Shown: piece by piece, positions 47,173 to 55,937 of the stretch
Position numbering within the stretch: position 1 is the stretch's first letter
Layout of the letters: each line of letters starts with the position of its first letter
The notes under the pieces: generated by a model
Database searches by the model: none
What the model was told of the DNA's origin: nothing
Seen by the model: the letters and a program-made list of their open reading frames with translations, nothing else
Assembly (NCBI GenBank): GCA_045648785.1
Contig: JAZROP010000004.1
Coordinates: forward strand, 1 to 63,147
Direction: 5' to 3'
Length of the DNA: 63,147 nt
DNA from: RGIG7450 sp045648785
Lineage (GTDB): Bacteria; Bacillota; Clostridia; RUG12999
Program-made: the position numbers and the translations under genes

Positions 47173-48532
47173 TGTTTCTCAGTCTCCTTTCCAGAATACT
47201 CACAAGCTTAGAAAGTGCAAGCACCATAACAAGATAGATTATTGCGGCAGCAACAAGGGGCATAAAAGGACTGTAGGTTGCCGCACGGATGGCATTTACC
47301 GAATACATCAGGTCGCCAAGACCAATGTAGAAAGCAATTGATGTTTCCTTGAGAAGTACAACGAACTCATTTGCGAGCGCGGGTAGAACAACCTTGAACG
47401 CCTGGGGGAATACAATGTACCACATTGTCTGCATGTAGCTGAAGCCAAGGCTTCTGCCTGCTTCGGTCTGCCCAACGTCAATACTCATGATACCGCCGCG
47501 GACAATTTCCGCAACATATGCGCCCGAGTTAAGACCGAAACATATAACCGCTGCAACAAATTTATCTATGCCAATTGGCATAAAAATTACAAAATAAATA
47601 ATCATTATTTGAACAACAACAGGTGTACCTCTTGTAATTGTGAGATAAAGTTGTGCAATGCCGTTTAAAAGCTTTAAAATAATGCCGTGTTTTGTGGTTT
47701 TAAGATATGTAACCCTGACGAAAGCCACTAAAAAACCAAGAATAATACCTATGATCAAAGCAAAAAGGGTAAGCTTTAAGGTTGTCCATAAACCGACAAC
47801 AATTGTTTTCCAGCGGTTATGTTCAATAAAGTTCTGATTAAAATCTTTTTTCAGCTTATTAATAAATCTGCCCAGCCAGTTTGAGGTATCAGGCTTTTCA
47901 GGAGAAAAATCGGCGTCTATACATTCAATAAAGCCTTTATTAATGTTGGCGGATTCGAGCGTTTTTTCTTCGCCACCTGCAGTATATGTTTTCAGATCGC
48001 TCATTTCATTTTTAACATCTATAATTCCGCCGAACACAGTGTTTACCACTTGTTCATTTGCAAAAACGGATAAACCGCTTTTGGTGTCATAGAGAACAAT
48101 CTCCAAATCAGTTTCTATTTGGGGAGCGTCCGATAAAAGCCTTTGAATTTCAGGTTCGAATTCAAGCTTGAAATCAAGAGCGGATTTAAACATAGTGCCA
48201 TTTTTCTTTTTAACATCGCTACTTAAGAAGGTGTTATACTTGGGAGAAAGAACATTTTTCGCATCAATGGTAGATACAGTACAATCAAGAATAATGTCTT
48301 TTTCCTCTCCGTAGGAAAGATTGTTTACAATAATGTTATTTGCACCAGCAATGATGGACAGAGCCTTTGTTCCTGCCATAGAATCAAACTGGTCATTAAC
48401 AATTTCCTGAGCCTGACCAAGAGTTATTTCCTGTGCTGTTGTTTGAGATATTCCTGCGGCAATAATACCTGCTAAAGCGGCTATCAGAACTATAACCGAT
48501 ATTGAAATCAGACCGATTTTTCTTTTGTTCAT
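47162..48532 (-). CDS. Polar amino acid ABC transporter permease with large N-terminal extracytoplasmic domain
   Basis: 456 residues, about twice the usual length of HisM/GlnP permeases. Residues 235-456 are the standard permease: five helices, TITRGTPVVVQIMIIYF, the EAA loop GRSLGFSYMQTMWYIVFPQA and LLKETSIAFYIGL. Residues 1-225 are extra: an N-terminal membrane anchor (IGLISISVIVLIAALAGIIA) and a soluble outer domain of about 190 residues (ITLGQAQEIVNDQFDSMAGT ... DLEIVLYDTKSGLSVFA) that does not look like a SBP_bac_3 binding fold. It follows the lipoprotein gene after a 132-base gap holding a partial terminator, so the stoichiometry may be set by read-through. Confidence 0.88.
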   Translation of the reverse strand: MNKRKIGLISISVIVLIAALAGIIAAGISQTTAQEITLGQAQEIVNDQFDSMAGTKALSIIAGANNIIVNNLSYGEEKDIILDCTVSTIDAKNVLSPKYNTFLSSDVKKKNGTMFKSALDFKLEFEPEIQRLLSDAPQIETDLEIVLYDTKSGLSVFANEQVVNTVFGGIIDVKNEMSDLKTYTAGGEEKTLESANINKGFIECIDADFSPEKPDTSNWLGRFINKLKKDFNQNFIEHNRWKTIVVGLWTTLKLTLFALIIGIILGFLVAFVRVTYLKTTKHGIILKLLNGIAQLYLTITRGTPVVVQIMIIYFVIFMPIGIDKFVAAVICFGLNSGAYVAEIVRGGIMSIDVGQTEAGRSLGFSYMQTMWYIVFPQAFKVVLPALANEFVVLLKETSIAFYIGLGDLMYSVNAIRAATYSPFMPLVAAAIIYLVMVLALSKLVSILERRLRNSER

Positions 48533-48611
48533 ATATATTCAATTCCTTTCTTAAGCATTTGTTTCAACTGCAAAAAATTACATCTGAAACAAATGTTTAA
48601 GCAGATAAACA

Positions 48612-48647
48612 AACTGCAAAAGCAGGCGAATAATCACCTGCTTCTGC
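48612..48647 (-). terminator. Hairpin between binding protein and permease genes
   Basis: On the - strand GCAGAAGCAGG / CCTGCTTTTGC with one mismatch and a short T-tract; probably a partial terminator or mRNA-stabilising stem that lowers permease expression relative to the lipoprotein. Confidence 0.7.
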
Positions 48648-48664
48648 ATTAATGTGTTCGTTAA

Positions 48665-49405
48665 TTATTCAGCTTTAATGTATTTTGCAATAATTGTATC
48701 AATTGTGCCGTCAGCTGTGAGTTTTTCGAGAGCAGTGTTGATTTTTTCAAGAAGCTCTGAATTGTCTTTGGAAACAGCGATAGCATAGTCCTCAACAGCA
48801 TATTCTGTTTCAAGGATTTTCAGACCTTCGTTTTCAGCAACGAAAGCTTTTGCGGGCTCGTTGTCAATGATAACTGCATCAACATCGCCGCCTTTGAGTG
48901 CGATAACCGCGTCAGCGCCTTTGCCGTAGCTTGTAACATTTTCTTCGCCGTAGTCATCTTTAGAGTACATGTCGCCTGTTGTACCAAGCTGTGTACCGAT
49001 TTTTTTGCCTTCGAGGTCATCAAGTGTAGCGATTTCAGAACCTTCGTTAACAATAACAACCTGTACGCCTGTAGCGTAGCTGGATGTGAAATCAACTTCA
49101 AGTTTGCGCTCGTCGGTTACAGTCATACCAGCCATGCCAAAGTTTACTTCGCCTTTCTGAACAGCGGGGATGATGGAATCGAATTCCATATCTACAACTT
49201 CAAGAGTAAGGCCAAGTTCTTTTGCAATTGCGTCTGCAATTTCAACATCGATACCAACAAATGCTTCGCCCTCTTTGTATTCATAGGGAGGGAAAGCCGC
49301 GTTTGTACCCATTTTAAGTGTTTCTGCTTCTTGGGTAGCGCCACAACCTGCAAGTGCTGCAACTACAAGAAGCATAGCCATGATAAGTGCCAATGCTTTT
49401 TTCAT
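48665..49405 (-). CDS. Amino acid ABC transporter substrate-binding lipoprotein
   Basis: 246 residues from ATG 49405 (MKKALALIMAMLLVVAALAG) with GGAGG seven bases upstream. Lipobox LAGCG puts the lipidated Cys at residue 21. SBP_bac_3 fold: KMGTNAAFPPYEYKEGEAFV, GIDVEIADAIAKELGLTLEV, VNFGMAGMTVTDERKLEVDF and GTQLGTTGDMYSKDD are the ligand-binding blocks; the Arg in TDERK and the Asp in DNEPAKAF usually contact the amino acid. First gene of the leftward importer operon with permease and ATPase. Confidence 0.95.
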   Translation of the reverse strand: MKKALALIMAMLLVVAALAGCGATQEAETLKMGTNAAFPPYEYKEGEAFVGIDVEIADAIAKELGLTLEVVDMEFDSIIPAVQKGEVNFGMAGMTVTDERKLEVDFTSSYATGVQVVIVNEGSEIATLDDLEGKKIGTQLGTTGDMYSKDDYGEENVTSYGKGADAVIALKGGDVDAVIIDNEPAKAFVAENEGLKILETEYAVEDYAIAVSKDNSELLEKINTALEKLTADGTIDTIIAKYIKAE

Positions 49406-49579
49406 TATGTATTCCTCCAATTACAAGATTATGCCTTAATTATATCATTTTTTGAGATAATGTCAATAGTTTTTTACCTTTTATACAATAAAACCCGCGA
49501 TTTATGTATATTTATGTATTATTGTGCAAAATAACAACAATATTTTCTATATTTTGGTATTTTTTTTAGAAGTTACTAC

Positions 49580-49608
49580 TTGATTTAAATTTTTGCAAAT
49601 GATATAAT
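49580..49608 (+). promoter_or_regulatory. Promoter upstream of the DUF1846 gene
   Basis: TTGATT (49580-49585), 17-bp spacer, TATAAT (49603-49608); start site about 49615, directly in front of a terminator-like hairpin. Confidence 0.7.
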
Positions 49609-49620
49609 AAGTAGGGCACT

Positions 49621-49658
49621 AAAAAAGCGTCTCCGAAAAAAAGAGGGGCGCTTTTTTT
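49621..49658 (+). terminator. Promoter-proximal terminator-like hairpin
   Basis: AAAAAAGCGTCTC / GAGGGGCGCTTTTTTT (with two G-U pairs), ten bases after the predicted start of transcription and 54 before the DUF1846 start. No other gene ends here, so it may attenuate this gene. Confidence 0.7.
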
Positions 49659-49711
49659 GTATGAATATTCAGCCCGGACCGCAGATACAGTTGCGGAAGA
49701 AAGGTAATGCT

Positions 49712-51196
49712 ATGAAAGTTTCGTTTGATAATAATAAATATCTGAAGCTGCAATCGGAAAAAATTCTTGAAAGGATTGACCATTTCGGCGGCAAACTCTA
49801 TTTGGAGTTTGGCGGCAAACTCTTCGATGATTTTCATGCATCAAGAGTTCTGCCTGGATTTGAGCCGGATAGTAAGGTAAAGATGCTGCTTCAGCTTAAG
49901 GATCAGGCAGAGATTATTGTTGCCATCAGTGCCGACGCTATTGAAAAAAATAAACGTCGCGGTGACTTGGGTATCACATACGATTTAGAGGCTCTCCGCC
50001 TTATTGACGCTTTCCGAAGCATTGGTCTTTTTGTGGGCAGTGTAGTTATCACCCAGTATCAGTCACAGCCGGCGGCGGACAGTTTTGAAAAACGCCTCAA
50101 AGAGCTTGGAATTGATGTGTATAAGCATTATATCATTCCTGATTATCCTTCAAATATTCCGCTTATTGTCAGCGATGAGGGGTATGGTAAAAATGATTAT
50201 ATAAAAACTTCACGCTCACTTGTGGTAGTGACGGCACCGGGTCCCGGCAGTGGTAAAATGGCGACCTGTCTTTCACAGCTTTACCACGATTATAAAAACG
50301 GAATTAAAGCGGGATATGCAAAATATGAAACTTTCCCGGTGTGGAATCTTCCGCTCAAGCATCCGGTAAACCTGGCTTATGAAGCTGCTACAGCCGACCT
50401 TGACGACCTTAATATGATAGACCCGTATCATCTTGAGGCTTACGGAGAAACTACAGTAAACTATAACAGAGATGTTGAAATATTCCCGGTTCTTAATACA
50501 ATGTTCCAGAAAATTCTCGGTGAATCACCCTATAAGAGCCCAACAGATATGGGCGTAAACATGGCAGGTTTTTGTATTACTGATGATGACGGGGTTGAGG
50601 CGGCTGCCAAACAGGAAATTATAAGACGGTACTGTAACAGTTGTTGCGCACAGAGAGAGGGACTTACCGATCAGTCGGAGGTTTACAAAATTGAACTCAT
50701 AATGAATCAACTTAACATATCAAAAGATGACCGCGCGGTTGTTAAAGTGGCTCTTGACAGAGCTGAAAAAACAGGCGGTCCCGCAGCGGCACTTCAGCTT
50801 CCTGACGGTCGTATGGTAACAGGCAAAACCTCGTCACTTTTAGGTGCTTCGGCGGCACTGCTTCTTAATACTTTAAAAGTTCTTGCAGGAATTGATGATG
50901 ACATTCTTCTTATTTCATCGTCAGCAATCAAGCCTATTCAGCATCTTAAAATAAACCACATGGGCAACCACAACCCAAGGCTTCATTCGGATGAAATCCT
51001 AATTGCACTTGCGATATGTGCAGCGACTGACAAAACGGCCGCGCTTGCAATGGAGCAGCTTTCAAAGCTTAAGGACAGCGAGGCTCATTCGACGGTGATA
51101 CTGTCACGAGTGGATGAAAATGTTTTCAAAAAACTTGGAGTAAACCTGACATATGAACCGCAGTATCAGACAAAAAAATTATATCACGCAAAATAA
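49712..51196 (+). CDS. DUF1846 domain-containing protein
   Basis: 494 residues from ATG 49712 (MKVSFDNNKYLKLQSEKILE), seven bases after AAAGG; an in-frame ATG at 49661 would lie in the T-tract of the hairpin before it. The whole length is the DUF1846 family: IDHFGGKLYLEFGGKLFDDF, SRVLPGFEPDSKVKMLLQLK, VTAPGPGSGKMATCLSQLYH and KHPVNLAYEAATADLDDLNM. The GPGSGKMATC loop looks like a phosphate-binding loop, and structures of the family resemble nucleotide-binding folds, but no activity is established. Stands alone; the amidohydrolase gene converges from the other side. Confidence 0.93.
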   Translation: MKVSFDNNKYLKLQSEKILERIDHFGGKLYLEFGGKLFDDFHASRVLPGFEPDSKVKMLLQLKDQAEIIVAISADAIEKNKRRGDLGITYDLEALRLIDAFRSIGLFVGSVVITQYQSQPAADSFEKRLKELGIDVYKHYIIPDYPSNIPLIVSDEGYGKNDYIKTSRSLVVVTAPGPGSGKMATCLSQLYHDYKNGIKAGYAKYETFPVWNLPLKHPVNLAYEAATADLDDLNMIDPYHLEAYGETTVNYNRDVEIFPVLNTMFQKILGESPYKSPTDMGVNMAGFCITDDDGVEAAAKQEIIRRYCNSCCAQREGLTDQSEVYKIELIMNQLNISKDDRAVVKVALDRAEKTGGPAAALQLPDGRMVTGKTSSLLGASAALLLNTLKVLAGIDDDILLISSSAIKPIQHLKINHMGNHNPRLHSDEILIALAICAATDKTAALAMEQLSKLKDSEAHSTVILSRVDENVFKKLGVNLTYEPQYQTKKLYHAK

Positions 51197-51229
51197 TAGA
51201 GAGGGGTGTTGCTTTAAGCAACAGCCCGT

Positions 51230-52018
51230 TTAGTTTAATTTAAACATTTTCGCAAAGTTATCATATAATATTTTCTCGTTTTCACTATCAGAAAGTCCCA
51301 GTGAGTAAAATCGCTTGATTTCTTCTTGTGGATTCCACATAGGGAAATCGGTACCAAAGAAGAATTTGTCAACACCAAATTTTTCTATCAAACTAATCGC
51401 TCTTTCTTTTTCAATTACGGTAAGCGAGCTTGAAGTATCAAAATATAAGTTTTCGTTTGGCTCAAGTTCTGCAACCCTGTCCCAACTTCTGTATCCGCCA
51501 AAATGCGCTGCCAGCACAACAAGGTCAGGTACCTGCCTCATTAAATTGGCAAGACGGTTGGGGGAGGAGTGATCATATCTGTCATCACCCATATGAAATA
51601 GGACGGGGAGATTGTTTTTTGCAATTTCGCGGTAAAAATTTAAAGATGTCGGATGGTCAATATCTACATGCTGAAAATCCGAATGAATTTTGACTCCGTG
51701 AAGACCTAAGGAGAGTGCGTGTGCAATTTCATCTTTATAATCGGGCATAAGAGGATGAAGTGCCGCAAAACCTAAAAAACGAGGCTCTTTGACACACTCT
51801 GCCGCGATAAATTCATTTATATTATATGCCTGCTCAGGTGTTACTGCTGATGAGCAAACAAGATATTTTGATACGCCGATTTTCTCACCTGCATTAACAA
51901 GATTTTTTACACTTGCATCCGCAAACATACCTGTTTCATAAAAATCGCCAATGGATTTTGTTGCTTTTGCTGCTATTTTTGCAGGAAATATATGTGCGTG
52001 CGCGTCAGCAATTTTCAT
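51230..52018 (-). CDS. Amidohydrolase-family (COG2159-type) metal-dependent hydrolase
   Basis: 262 residues, TIM barrel. The metal site begins with DAHAHIFP (residues 5-12), continues with GVKIHSDFQH, VLFHMGDD and LAAHFGG, and ends with FGTDFPMWN, which holds the last Asp. This is the amidohydrolase_2/ACMSD-like branch, whose members are decarboxylases or hydrolases of small aromatic or cyclic acids. The substrate is not predictable here. It lies alone between the DUF1846 gene (convergent) and the terminator of the gltX transcript. Confidence 0.88.
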   Translation of the reverse strand: MKIADAHAHIFPAKIAAKATKSIGDFYETGMFADASVKNLVNAGEKIGVSKYLVCSSAVTPEQAYNINEFIAAECVKEPRFLGFAALHPLMPDYKDEIAHALSLGLHGVKIHSDFQHVDIDHPTSLNFYREIAKNNLPVLFHMGDDRYDHSSPNRLANLMRQVPDLVVLAAHFGGYRSWDRVAELEPNENLYFDTSSSLTVIEKERAISLIEKFGVDKFFFGTDFPMWNPQEEIKRFYSLGLSDSENEKILYDNFAKMFKLN

Positions 52019-52040
52019 TTTTATCCCTCCGGGTAATTTT

Positions 52041-52080
52041 AAAAAGCCGCTGAATGACTCCGGTCACTCGGGCGGCTTTT
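52041..52080 (-). terminator. Terminator of the gltX transcript
   Basis: On the - strand AAAAGCCGCCCGAGTGACC / GGAGTCATTCAGCGGCTTTT, 15 or more pairs with small mismatches, then TTAAAA. Confidence 0.85.
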
Positions 52081-52084
52081 GTCT

Positions 52085-53527
52085 TTAAGATAATTTTTCT
52101 ATGCCTTTTTTCATTCTGTTTATACATTCCTCTTTACCGAGAATGTATGCAATTTCGATTGCACCGCCCGGAGTAAACTGTTTACCGGAAAGTGCTGTAC
52201 GAACAGGCCAGAGAACGGTTCCGTTCTTAACGCCCATATCTGCAATAAGGGCAAACAGAGCCTCATGAACGCCTTCTTCTGTCCAGTCGGTTATGTTTTC
52301 AATGACAGGAAGAGCTTTATTTAGTACATCAAGAGAAATAGCAGCATCTGTCTTCATTTTTTTGTGAGTATACATTTCAATGTCATACTCGGGCAGGCTA
52401 TCTATAAAGTCAATCTGCTCGGGGATATCAGAGAGAACTTCAGTTCTCTGATGCAGAAGTTTTGCTATTTCAGCAAAGTTTGCATCAAATTTAACAGCTT
52501 GCTTCATATAGGGCATAGCTGCATTTAAAAACTCCTCTTCGGACATTTTTTTGATGTACTCACCATTCATCCAGTTAAGCTTAACTGAATCAAAAATTGC
52601 CGGTGATTTGTTAATACCTTTGGGGTCAAAAGTTTCGACAAGCTCCTGGAGTGAGAAAATTTCTCTGTCACCGCCGGGGCTCCAACCCAGGAGCGCAATA
52701 AAGTTAATTACGGCATCCTTCAGGTAGCCTTTTGCAATAATATCTTCATAAGAAGCATCACCGTTACGCTTGGAAAGCTTTTCGGTTTGATTTTTCATTA
52801 CCGGAGGACAGTGAATATACACAGGTTTTTCCCAACCAAAAGCTTCATATAGAAGATTGTATTTGGGAGTTGATGACAGATATTCACTACCACGGATAAC
52901 ATGAGTAATGTTCATCAAATGGTCGTCAATAACATTGGCAAAGTTATATGTGGGAAGTCCGTCCGATTTTAAAAGAATATTGTCATCGAGAACGGAGTTT
53001 TCTACAGTAATTCTGCCGTAAATAACATCATCAAAATAGGTTGTACCTGTTGTTGGCATTTTTTGTCTGATAACATAGGGCACACCTGAATTTAATTTTT
53101 CCTGAATTTCTTCTTCGGAAAGATTACGGCAATATCCGTCATACTTTGTGGGAATTTTTGAAGCTTCCTGAATGCTTCTTAAATTATCAAGTCTTTCCTT
53201 GTCGCAGAAGCAGTAATAAGCACCGCCCTTTTTAACAAGCTCATGTGCATATTTTGCATAAATTCCACGACGCTCACTCTGGATATAAGGACCAAAGTCA
53301 CCGCCAATGTCCGGGCCTTCGTCATGAATGAGACCGGCTTCGGCAAGTGTCTTGTAAATTATGTCAACTGCGCCGTCTACATATCGTTCCTGGTCGGTAT
53401 CCTCGATTCTCAGGATGAAATCGCCACCATTATGTTTGGCGAGAAGGTACGCGTACAGAGCTGTACGCAGATTTCCGATATGCATATAGCCTGTGGGACT
53501 GGGCGCAAATCTTGTTCTGACTTTCAT
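52085..53527 (-). CDS. gltX: Glutamate-tRNA ligase
   Basis: 480 residues, class I synthetase. HIGH-type motif PSPTGYMHIGNLRTALYAY (residues 9-27), a zinc-less CP region (YYCFCDKERLDNL), and KLSKRNGDASYEDI for the KMSKS loop. In Firmicutes this enzyme is often non-discriminating and also charges tRNA-Gln for the amidotransferase route. It begins 12 bases after khpB ends, so it is part of the rpmH-rnpA-yidD-yidC-khpB strand. No T-box is visible before it. Confidence 0.97.
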   Translation of the reverse strand: MKVRTRFAPSPTGYMHIGNLRTALYAYLLAKHNGGDFILRIEDTDQERYVDGAVDIIYKTLAEAGLIHDEGPDIGGDFGPYIQSERRGIYAKYAHELVKKGGAYYCFCDKERLDNLRSIQEASKIPTKYDGYCRNLSEEEIQEKLNSGVPYVIRQKMPTTGTTYFDDVIYGRITVENSVLDDNILLKSDGLPTYNFANVIDDHLMNITHVIRGSEYLSSTPKYNLLYEAFGWEKPVYIHCPPVMKNQTEKLSKRNGDASYEDIIAKGYLKDAVINFIALLGWSPGGDREIFSLQELVETFDPKGINKSPAIFDSVKLNWMNGEYIKKMSEEEFLNAAMPYMKQAVKFDANFAEIAKLLHQRTEVLSDIPEQIDFIDSLPEYDIEMYTHKKMKTDAAISLDVLNKALPVIENITDWTEEGVHEALFALIADMGVKNGTVLWPVRTALSGKQFTPGGAIEIAYILGKEECINRMKKGIEKLS

Positions 53528-53539
53528 AGGTTTTGCCTC

Positions 53540-54166
53540 CTATATATGCTCAATTACTACTCTTCTGTTGGGCTCTTCGCCGATACTTACTGTCTGTATA
53601 AGTTTGTTGTTCTGGAGTGTAGAGTGGATAATTCTTCTTTCGCCGGGACTCATTGGTTCAAGAGTGATGCTCTCACCTGATTTAACAACCTGAGAACCAA
53701 GTCTTCGTGCCAGCTTAACAAGAGTTTCTTTTCTTTTTGCACGGTAATTTTCTGTATCAAGAACCACTTTTACATATTCTTTGCTTACCTTATTTAAATA
53801 AAGGCTTGTAAGATACTGGAGGGCGTCTAAAGTGTCACCGTGTCTACCAATTAAAATTCCCATATTAGGACCACTCATTGTGATTATAACTCTGCCTTCA
53901 GAGTCTTTTTCGGTTTCATATTCAACATCGTCGCAAATTCTTGATACCATAGAGGATAAGAATTTTACAGCTCTGTTTTCTATAGAAATTTTACCGTAAA
54001 TGCGAACACAGGCTTCTTTTGCCCCCAGGCCTAAAAAGCCTTTGCTGCCTTCGTCAATTACTTCAATTTCGGCTTCGTCTCTTGAAAGACCAAGTTCGGC
54101 GAGGCCTTCATTTATTGCTTCGTCCAGGTTTTTTCCTACCTTTACGAGTGGATTCAAGTTCTTCAT
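53540..54166 (-). CDS. khpB: RNA-binding protein KhpB (Jag/SpoIIIJ-associated)
   Basis: 208 residues. Jag_N domain at 1-52 (VKVGKNLDEAINEGLAELGL, EGSKGFLGLGAKEACV), KH domain at about 78-145 (GPNMGILIGRHGDTLDALQY) and a C-terminal R3H domain (ITLEPMSPGERRIIHSTLQN). KhpB with KhpA binds many transcripts and links to cell elongation control. The ATG lies inside the end of yidC (59-bp overlap), so translation is coupled. Confidence 0.95.
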   Translation of the reverse strand: MKNLNPLVKVGKNLDEAINEGLAELGLSRDEAEIEVIDEGSKGFLGLGAKEACVRIYGKISIENRAVKFLSSMVSRICDDVEYETEKDSEGRVIITMSGPNMGILIGRHGDTLDALQYLTSLYLNKVSKEYVKVVLDTENYRAKRKETLVKLARRLGSQVVKSGESITLEPMSPGERRIIHSTLQNNKLIQTVSIGEEPNRRVVIEHI

Positions 54167-55004
54167 TTTCTATAGCCATCCTTTCCCTGATTTTAGGAAC
54201 ATAGTATTTGTTGAGTACAAACTGCTGCGCCATCTGGAAAATATTGCTTGCGATCCAGTAAAGACCAACGCCGGCTGGCAACATAAACGCAAACCACACA
54301 GTCATAAGAGGCATAATGTTCATCATAGTATTTGTGGTCTGGCTAGGGTCCTTTTCACCCGGACGGGGAGGACGCTTGTTTGCTTTTTCTTCTTTTTTCT
54401 GTGTTGCAACATTCATAAGCTTTGAAGAAAGCCATGTTGTAACACCTGCGAGTGCAGGAATAAGCCATATAAGGTCAAATTCCTTTAATGTAGGAGTTTT
54501 TGAAAGGTCAAGACCGAGTAAATCGTAGTTTATTGCATAGGGCTGACCCTCAGCAGCAAATTTTGCGGTAAGAGCGATTTCATGAACACCATTTTTAACA
54601 AATTCGATATTGTTTGCTTCGCAAAGCTGACGAATAACCTCTTCACTTACACCCCAAATATAGTGAAGTGGCTCTTTGATTACGTAGTAAAGAGCGAGAA
54701 TGATGGGGAGCTGAATAAGCATAGGAAGACAACCAGAGAAAGGACTGATGTTATATTTTTTATACAACTTCATGCTTTCTTCGCTGAATTTTTCCCTATT
54801 ATTGGCATACTGCTTCTGAAGTGCATCAAGCTTAGGCTTGATAAGAGAGGTTTGCGCCATTGTTTTTTGCTGTTTTAATGTCAGCGGAAAAAGTATAAAC
54901 TTAGTTACGAGCGTAAAAATAACGATGGCAACGCCGTAATTCTGTACCGACTGATAGATTACTTTAAGAAGCCATCCAAGAGGTATACCTAACCATTCAA
55001 ACAT
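54108..55004 (-). CDS. yidC: Membrane protein insertase YidC/SpoIIIJ
   Basis: 298 residues. Five membrane helices of the Oxa1 family: NYGVAIVIFTLVTKFILFPL, SPFSGCLPMLIQLPIILALY, and VGLYWIASNIFQMAQQFVLN. It opens with MFEWLGIPLGWLLKVIYQSV, a short N-terminus without the lipobox of Bacillus SpoIIIJ, as is usual in many Clostridia. It helps insert membrane proteins alone or with SecYEG. The C-terminal basic tail (STRKGRKKPGRSNK) may touch the ribosome. Twenty-four bases after yidD. Confidence 0.96.
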   Translation of the reverse strand: MFEWLGIPLGWLLKVIYQSVQNYGVAIVIFTLVTKFILFPLTLKQQKTMAQTSLIKPKLDALQKQYANNREKFSEESMKLYKKYNISPFSGCLPMLIQLPIILALYYVIKEPLHYIWGVSEEVIRQLCEANNIEFVKNGVHEIALTAKFAAEGQPYAINYDLLGLDLSKTPTLKEFDLIWLIPALAGVTTWLSSKLMNVATQKKEEKANKRPPRPGEKDPSQTTNTMMNIMPLMTVWFAFMLPAGVGLYWIASNIFQMAQQFVLNKYYVPKIRERMAIENEELESTRKGRKKPGRSNK

Positions 55005-55028
55005 AGTTTAATATCCAACCTTTCGTAA

Positions 55029-55241
55029 TTATGGCAAGGGGTCGTATCCGCTTTTGCCAAACGGATTACATCTTAAAAGCCGCCATATAGTAAGCCTCAG
55101 AGCTTTGAAAAATCCATACTTTTCAAATGCCTCTACTGCATACTGTGAACAAGTGGGCGTGAATCTGCATGAGGGCGGCTTGTTCGGGGAAATGTGTTTT
55201 CTGTAAAATCTCAAAATTGCCAGAACAAATTTATTCATCAT
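55029..55241 (-). CDS. yidD: Membrane protein insertion efficiency factor YidD
   Basis: 70 residues, full length. FYRKHISPNKPPSCRFTPTC, then SQYAVEAFEKYGFFKALRLT and RLLRCNPFGKSGYDPLP are the invariant YidD motifs. It is a small membrane-associated protein of unclear mechanism that aids YidC-dependent insertion. Its start overlaps the rnpA end by 11 bases. Confidence 0.97.
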   Translation of the reverse strand: MMNKFVLAILRFYRKHISPNKPPSCRFTPTCSQYAVEAFEKYGFFKALRLTIWRLLRCNPFGKSGYDPLP

Positions 55242-55578
55242 TTGTCACCAGCATGTCCAGTTTTTTCATAAGCTTCATAAAGGAAGCAAAAATTTCGTGA
55301 AAATCGGCGTTTATGATATGTCTCCTTGCCACAATAACAATATCATAACCAATTTTCACATTCTGTTCATTCAATCTGTAACATTCTTTTATAAGGCGTT
55401 TTGTACGGTTGCGGATAACTGCACAGCCTGTCTTTTTACTAACTGTAATTCCAAGCCTGTTAACCGGCTGTCTGTTAGGTAAAAAATATATTACGATGTT
55501 TTTATCACTGCAACTTGCACCTTTTGAGTATAGACGCTGAAACATGCCATTTCTGTTTAAAGATACTGTATGTTTCAT
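55231..55578 (-). CDS. rnpA: Ribonuclease P protein component
   Basis: 115 residues, full length. The protein subunit supports RNase P RNA in 5' tRNA maturation. Central cleft residues and the RNR motif are seen in LGITVSKKTGCAVIRNRTKR followed by LIKECYRLN; the C-terminal helix follows (GYDIVIVARRHI). ATG 55578. It follows rpmH by 75 bases that contain two hairpins. Confidence 0.96.
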   Translation of the reverse strand: MKHTVSLNRNGMFQRLYSKGASCSDKNIVIYFLPNRQPVNRLGITVSKKTGCAVIRNRTKRLIKECYRLNEQNVKIGYDIVIVARRHIINADFHEIFASFMKLMKKLDMLVTNDE

Positions 55579-55585
55579 TATAAAT

Positions 55586-55659
55586 TAAAAAAAGCGAGAC
55601 TTATCGTGCCCGCTTTAAAACAGAATCATAAGATTTACCGGCAGCGGTAAATCTTACGC
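55586..55659 (-). other. Two hairpins between rpmH and rnpA
   Basis: On the - strand, GTAAGATTTACCG / CGGTAAATCTTAT around CTGC starts within the rpmH end, and AAAGCGGGC ... GTCTCGCTTTTTTT near 55586-55617 is terminator-like. They may lower read-through from the highly expressed rpmH into rnpA. Confidence 0.6.
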
Positions 55660-55788
55660 TGTTAAGGTTTTTCTACCTTTCAGTCTTCTGCGTGCCAAAA
55701 CCTTTCTGCCGTTAGCTGTTGACATTCTTTTTCTGAAACCGTGTTCTTTTTTTCTCTGTCTTTTTTTAGGCTGGTATGTTCTAAGCAT
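55654..55788 (-). CDS. rpmH: 50S ribosomal protein L34
   Basis: 44 residues from ATG 55788, behind GGGAGGTGA. The whole protein, MLRTYQPKKRQRKKEHGFRK ... RMSTANGRKVLARRRLKGRK, is the L34 consensus. It heads the rpmH-rnpA-yidD-yidC-khpB order that usually flanks the replication origin; dnaA is not on the other side here. Confidence 0.97.
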   Translation of the reverse strand: MLRTYQPKKRQRKKEHGFRKRMSTANGRKVLARRRLKGRKTLTA

Positions 55789-55842
55789 TGCAGTCACCTC
55801 CCAATCAAATAAATATCTCAATAGATACAAAGTGCACATACT

Positions 55843-55871
55843 ATTATACATCAACCCAAGGGCTTTGTCAA
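55843..55871 (-). promoter_or_regulatory. Promoter of rpmH
   Basis: On the - strand TTGACA, 17-bp spacer, TATAAT: full consensus, 55 bases before rpmH. Confidence 0.92.
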
Positions 55872-55904
55872 CATTTTTTTACTCTTTTTCCTTATTTATT
55901 ATAA

Positions 55905-55933
55905 AAAGAATGCCGTCCGAAAGACGGACGGCA
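55905..55933 (-). terminator. Terminator of metA
   Basis: On the - strand TGCCGTCCG / CGGACGGCA around TCTTT, then TTCTTTTTAT. Confidence 0.92.
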
Positions 55934-55937
55934 GAAA

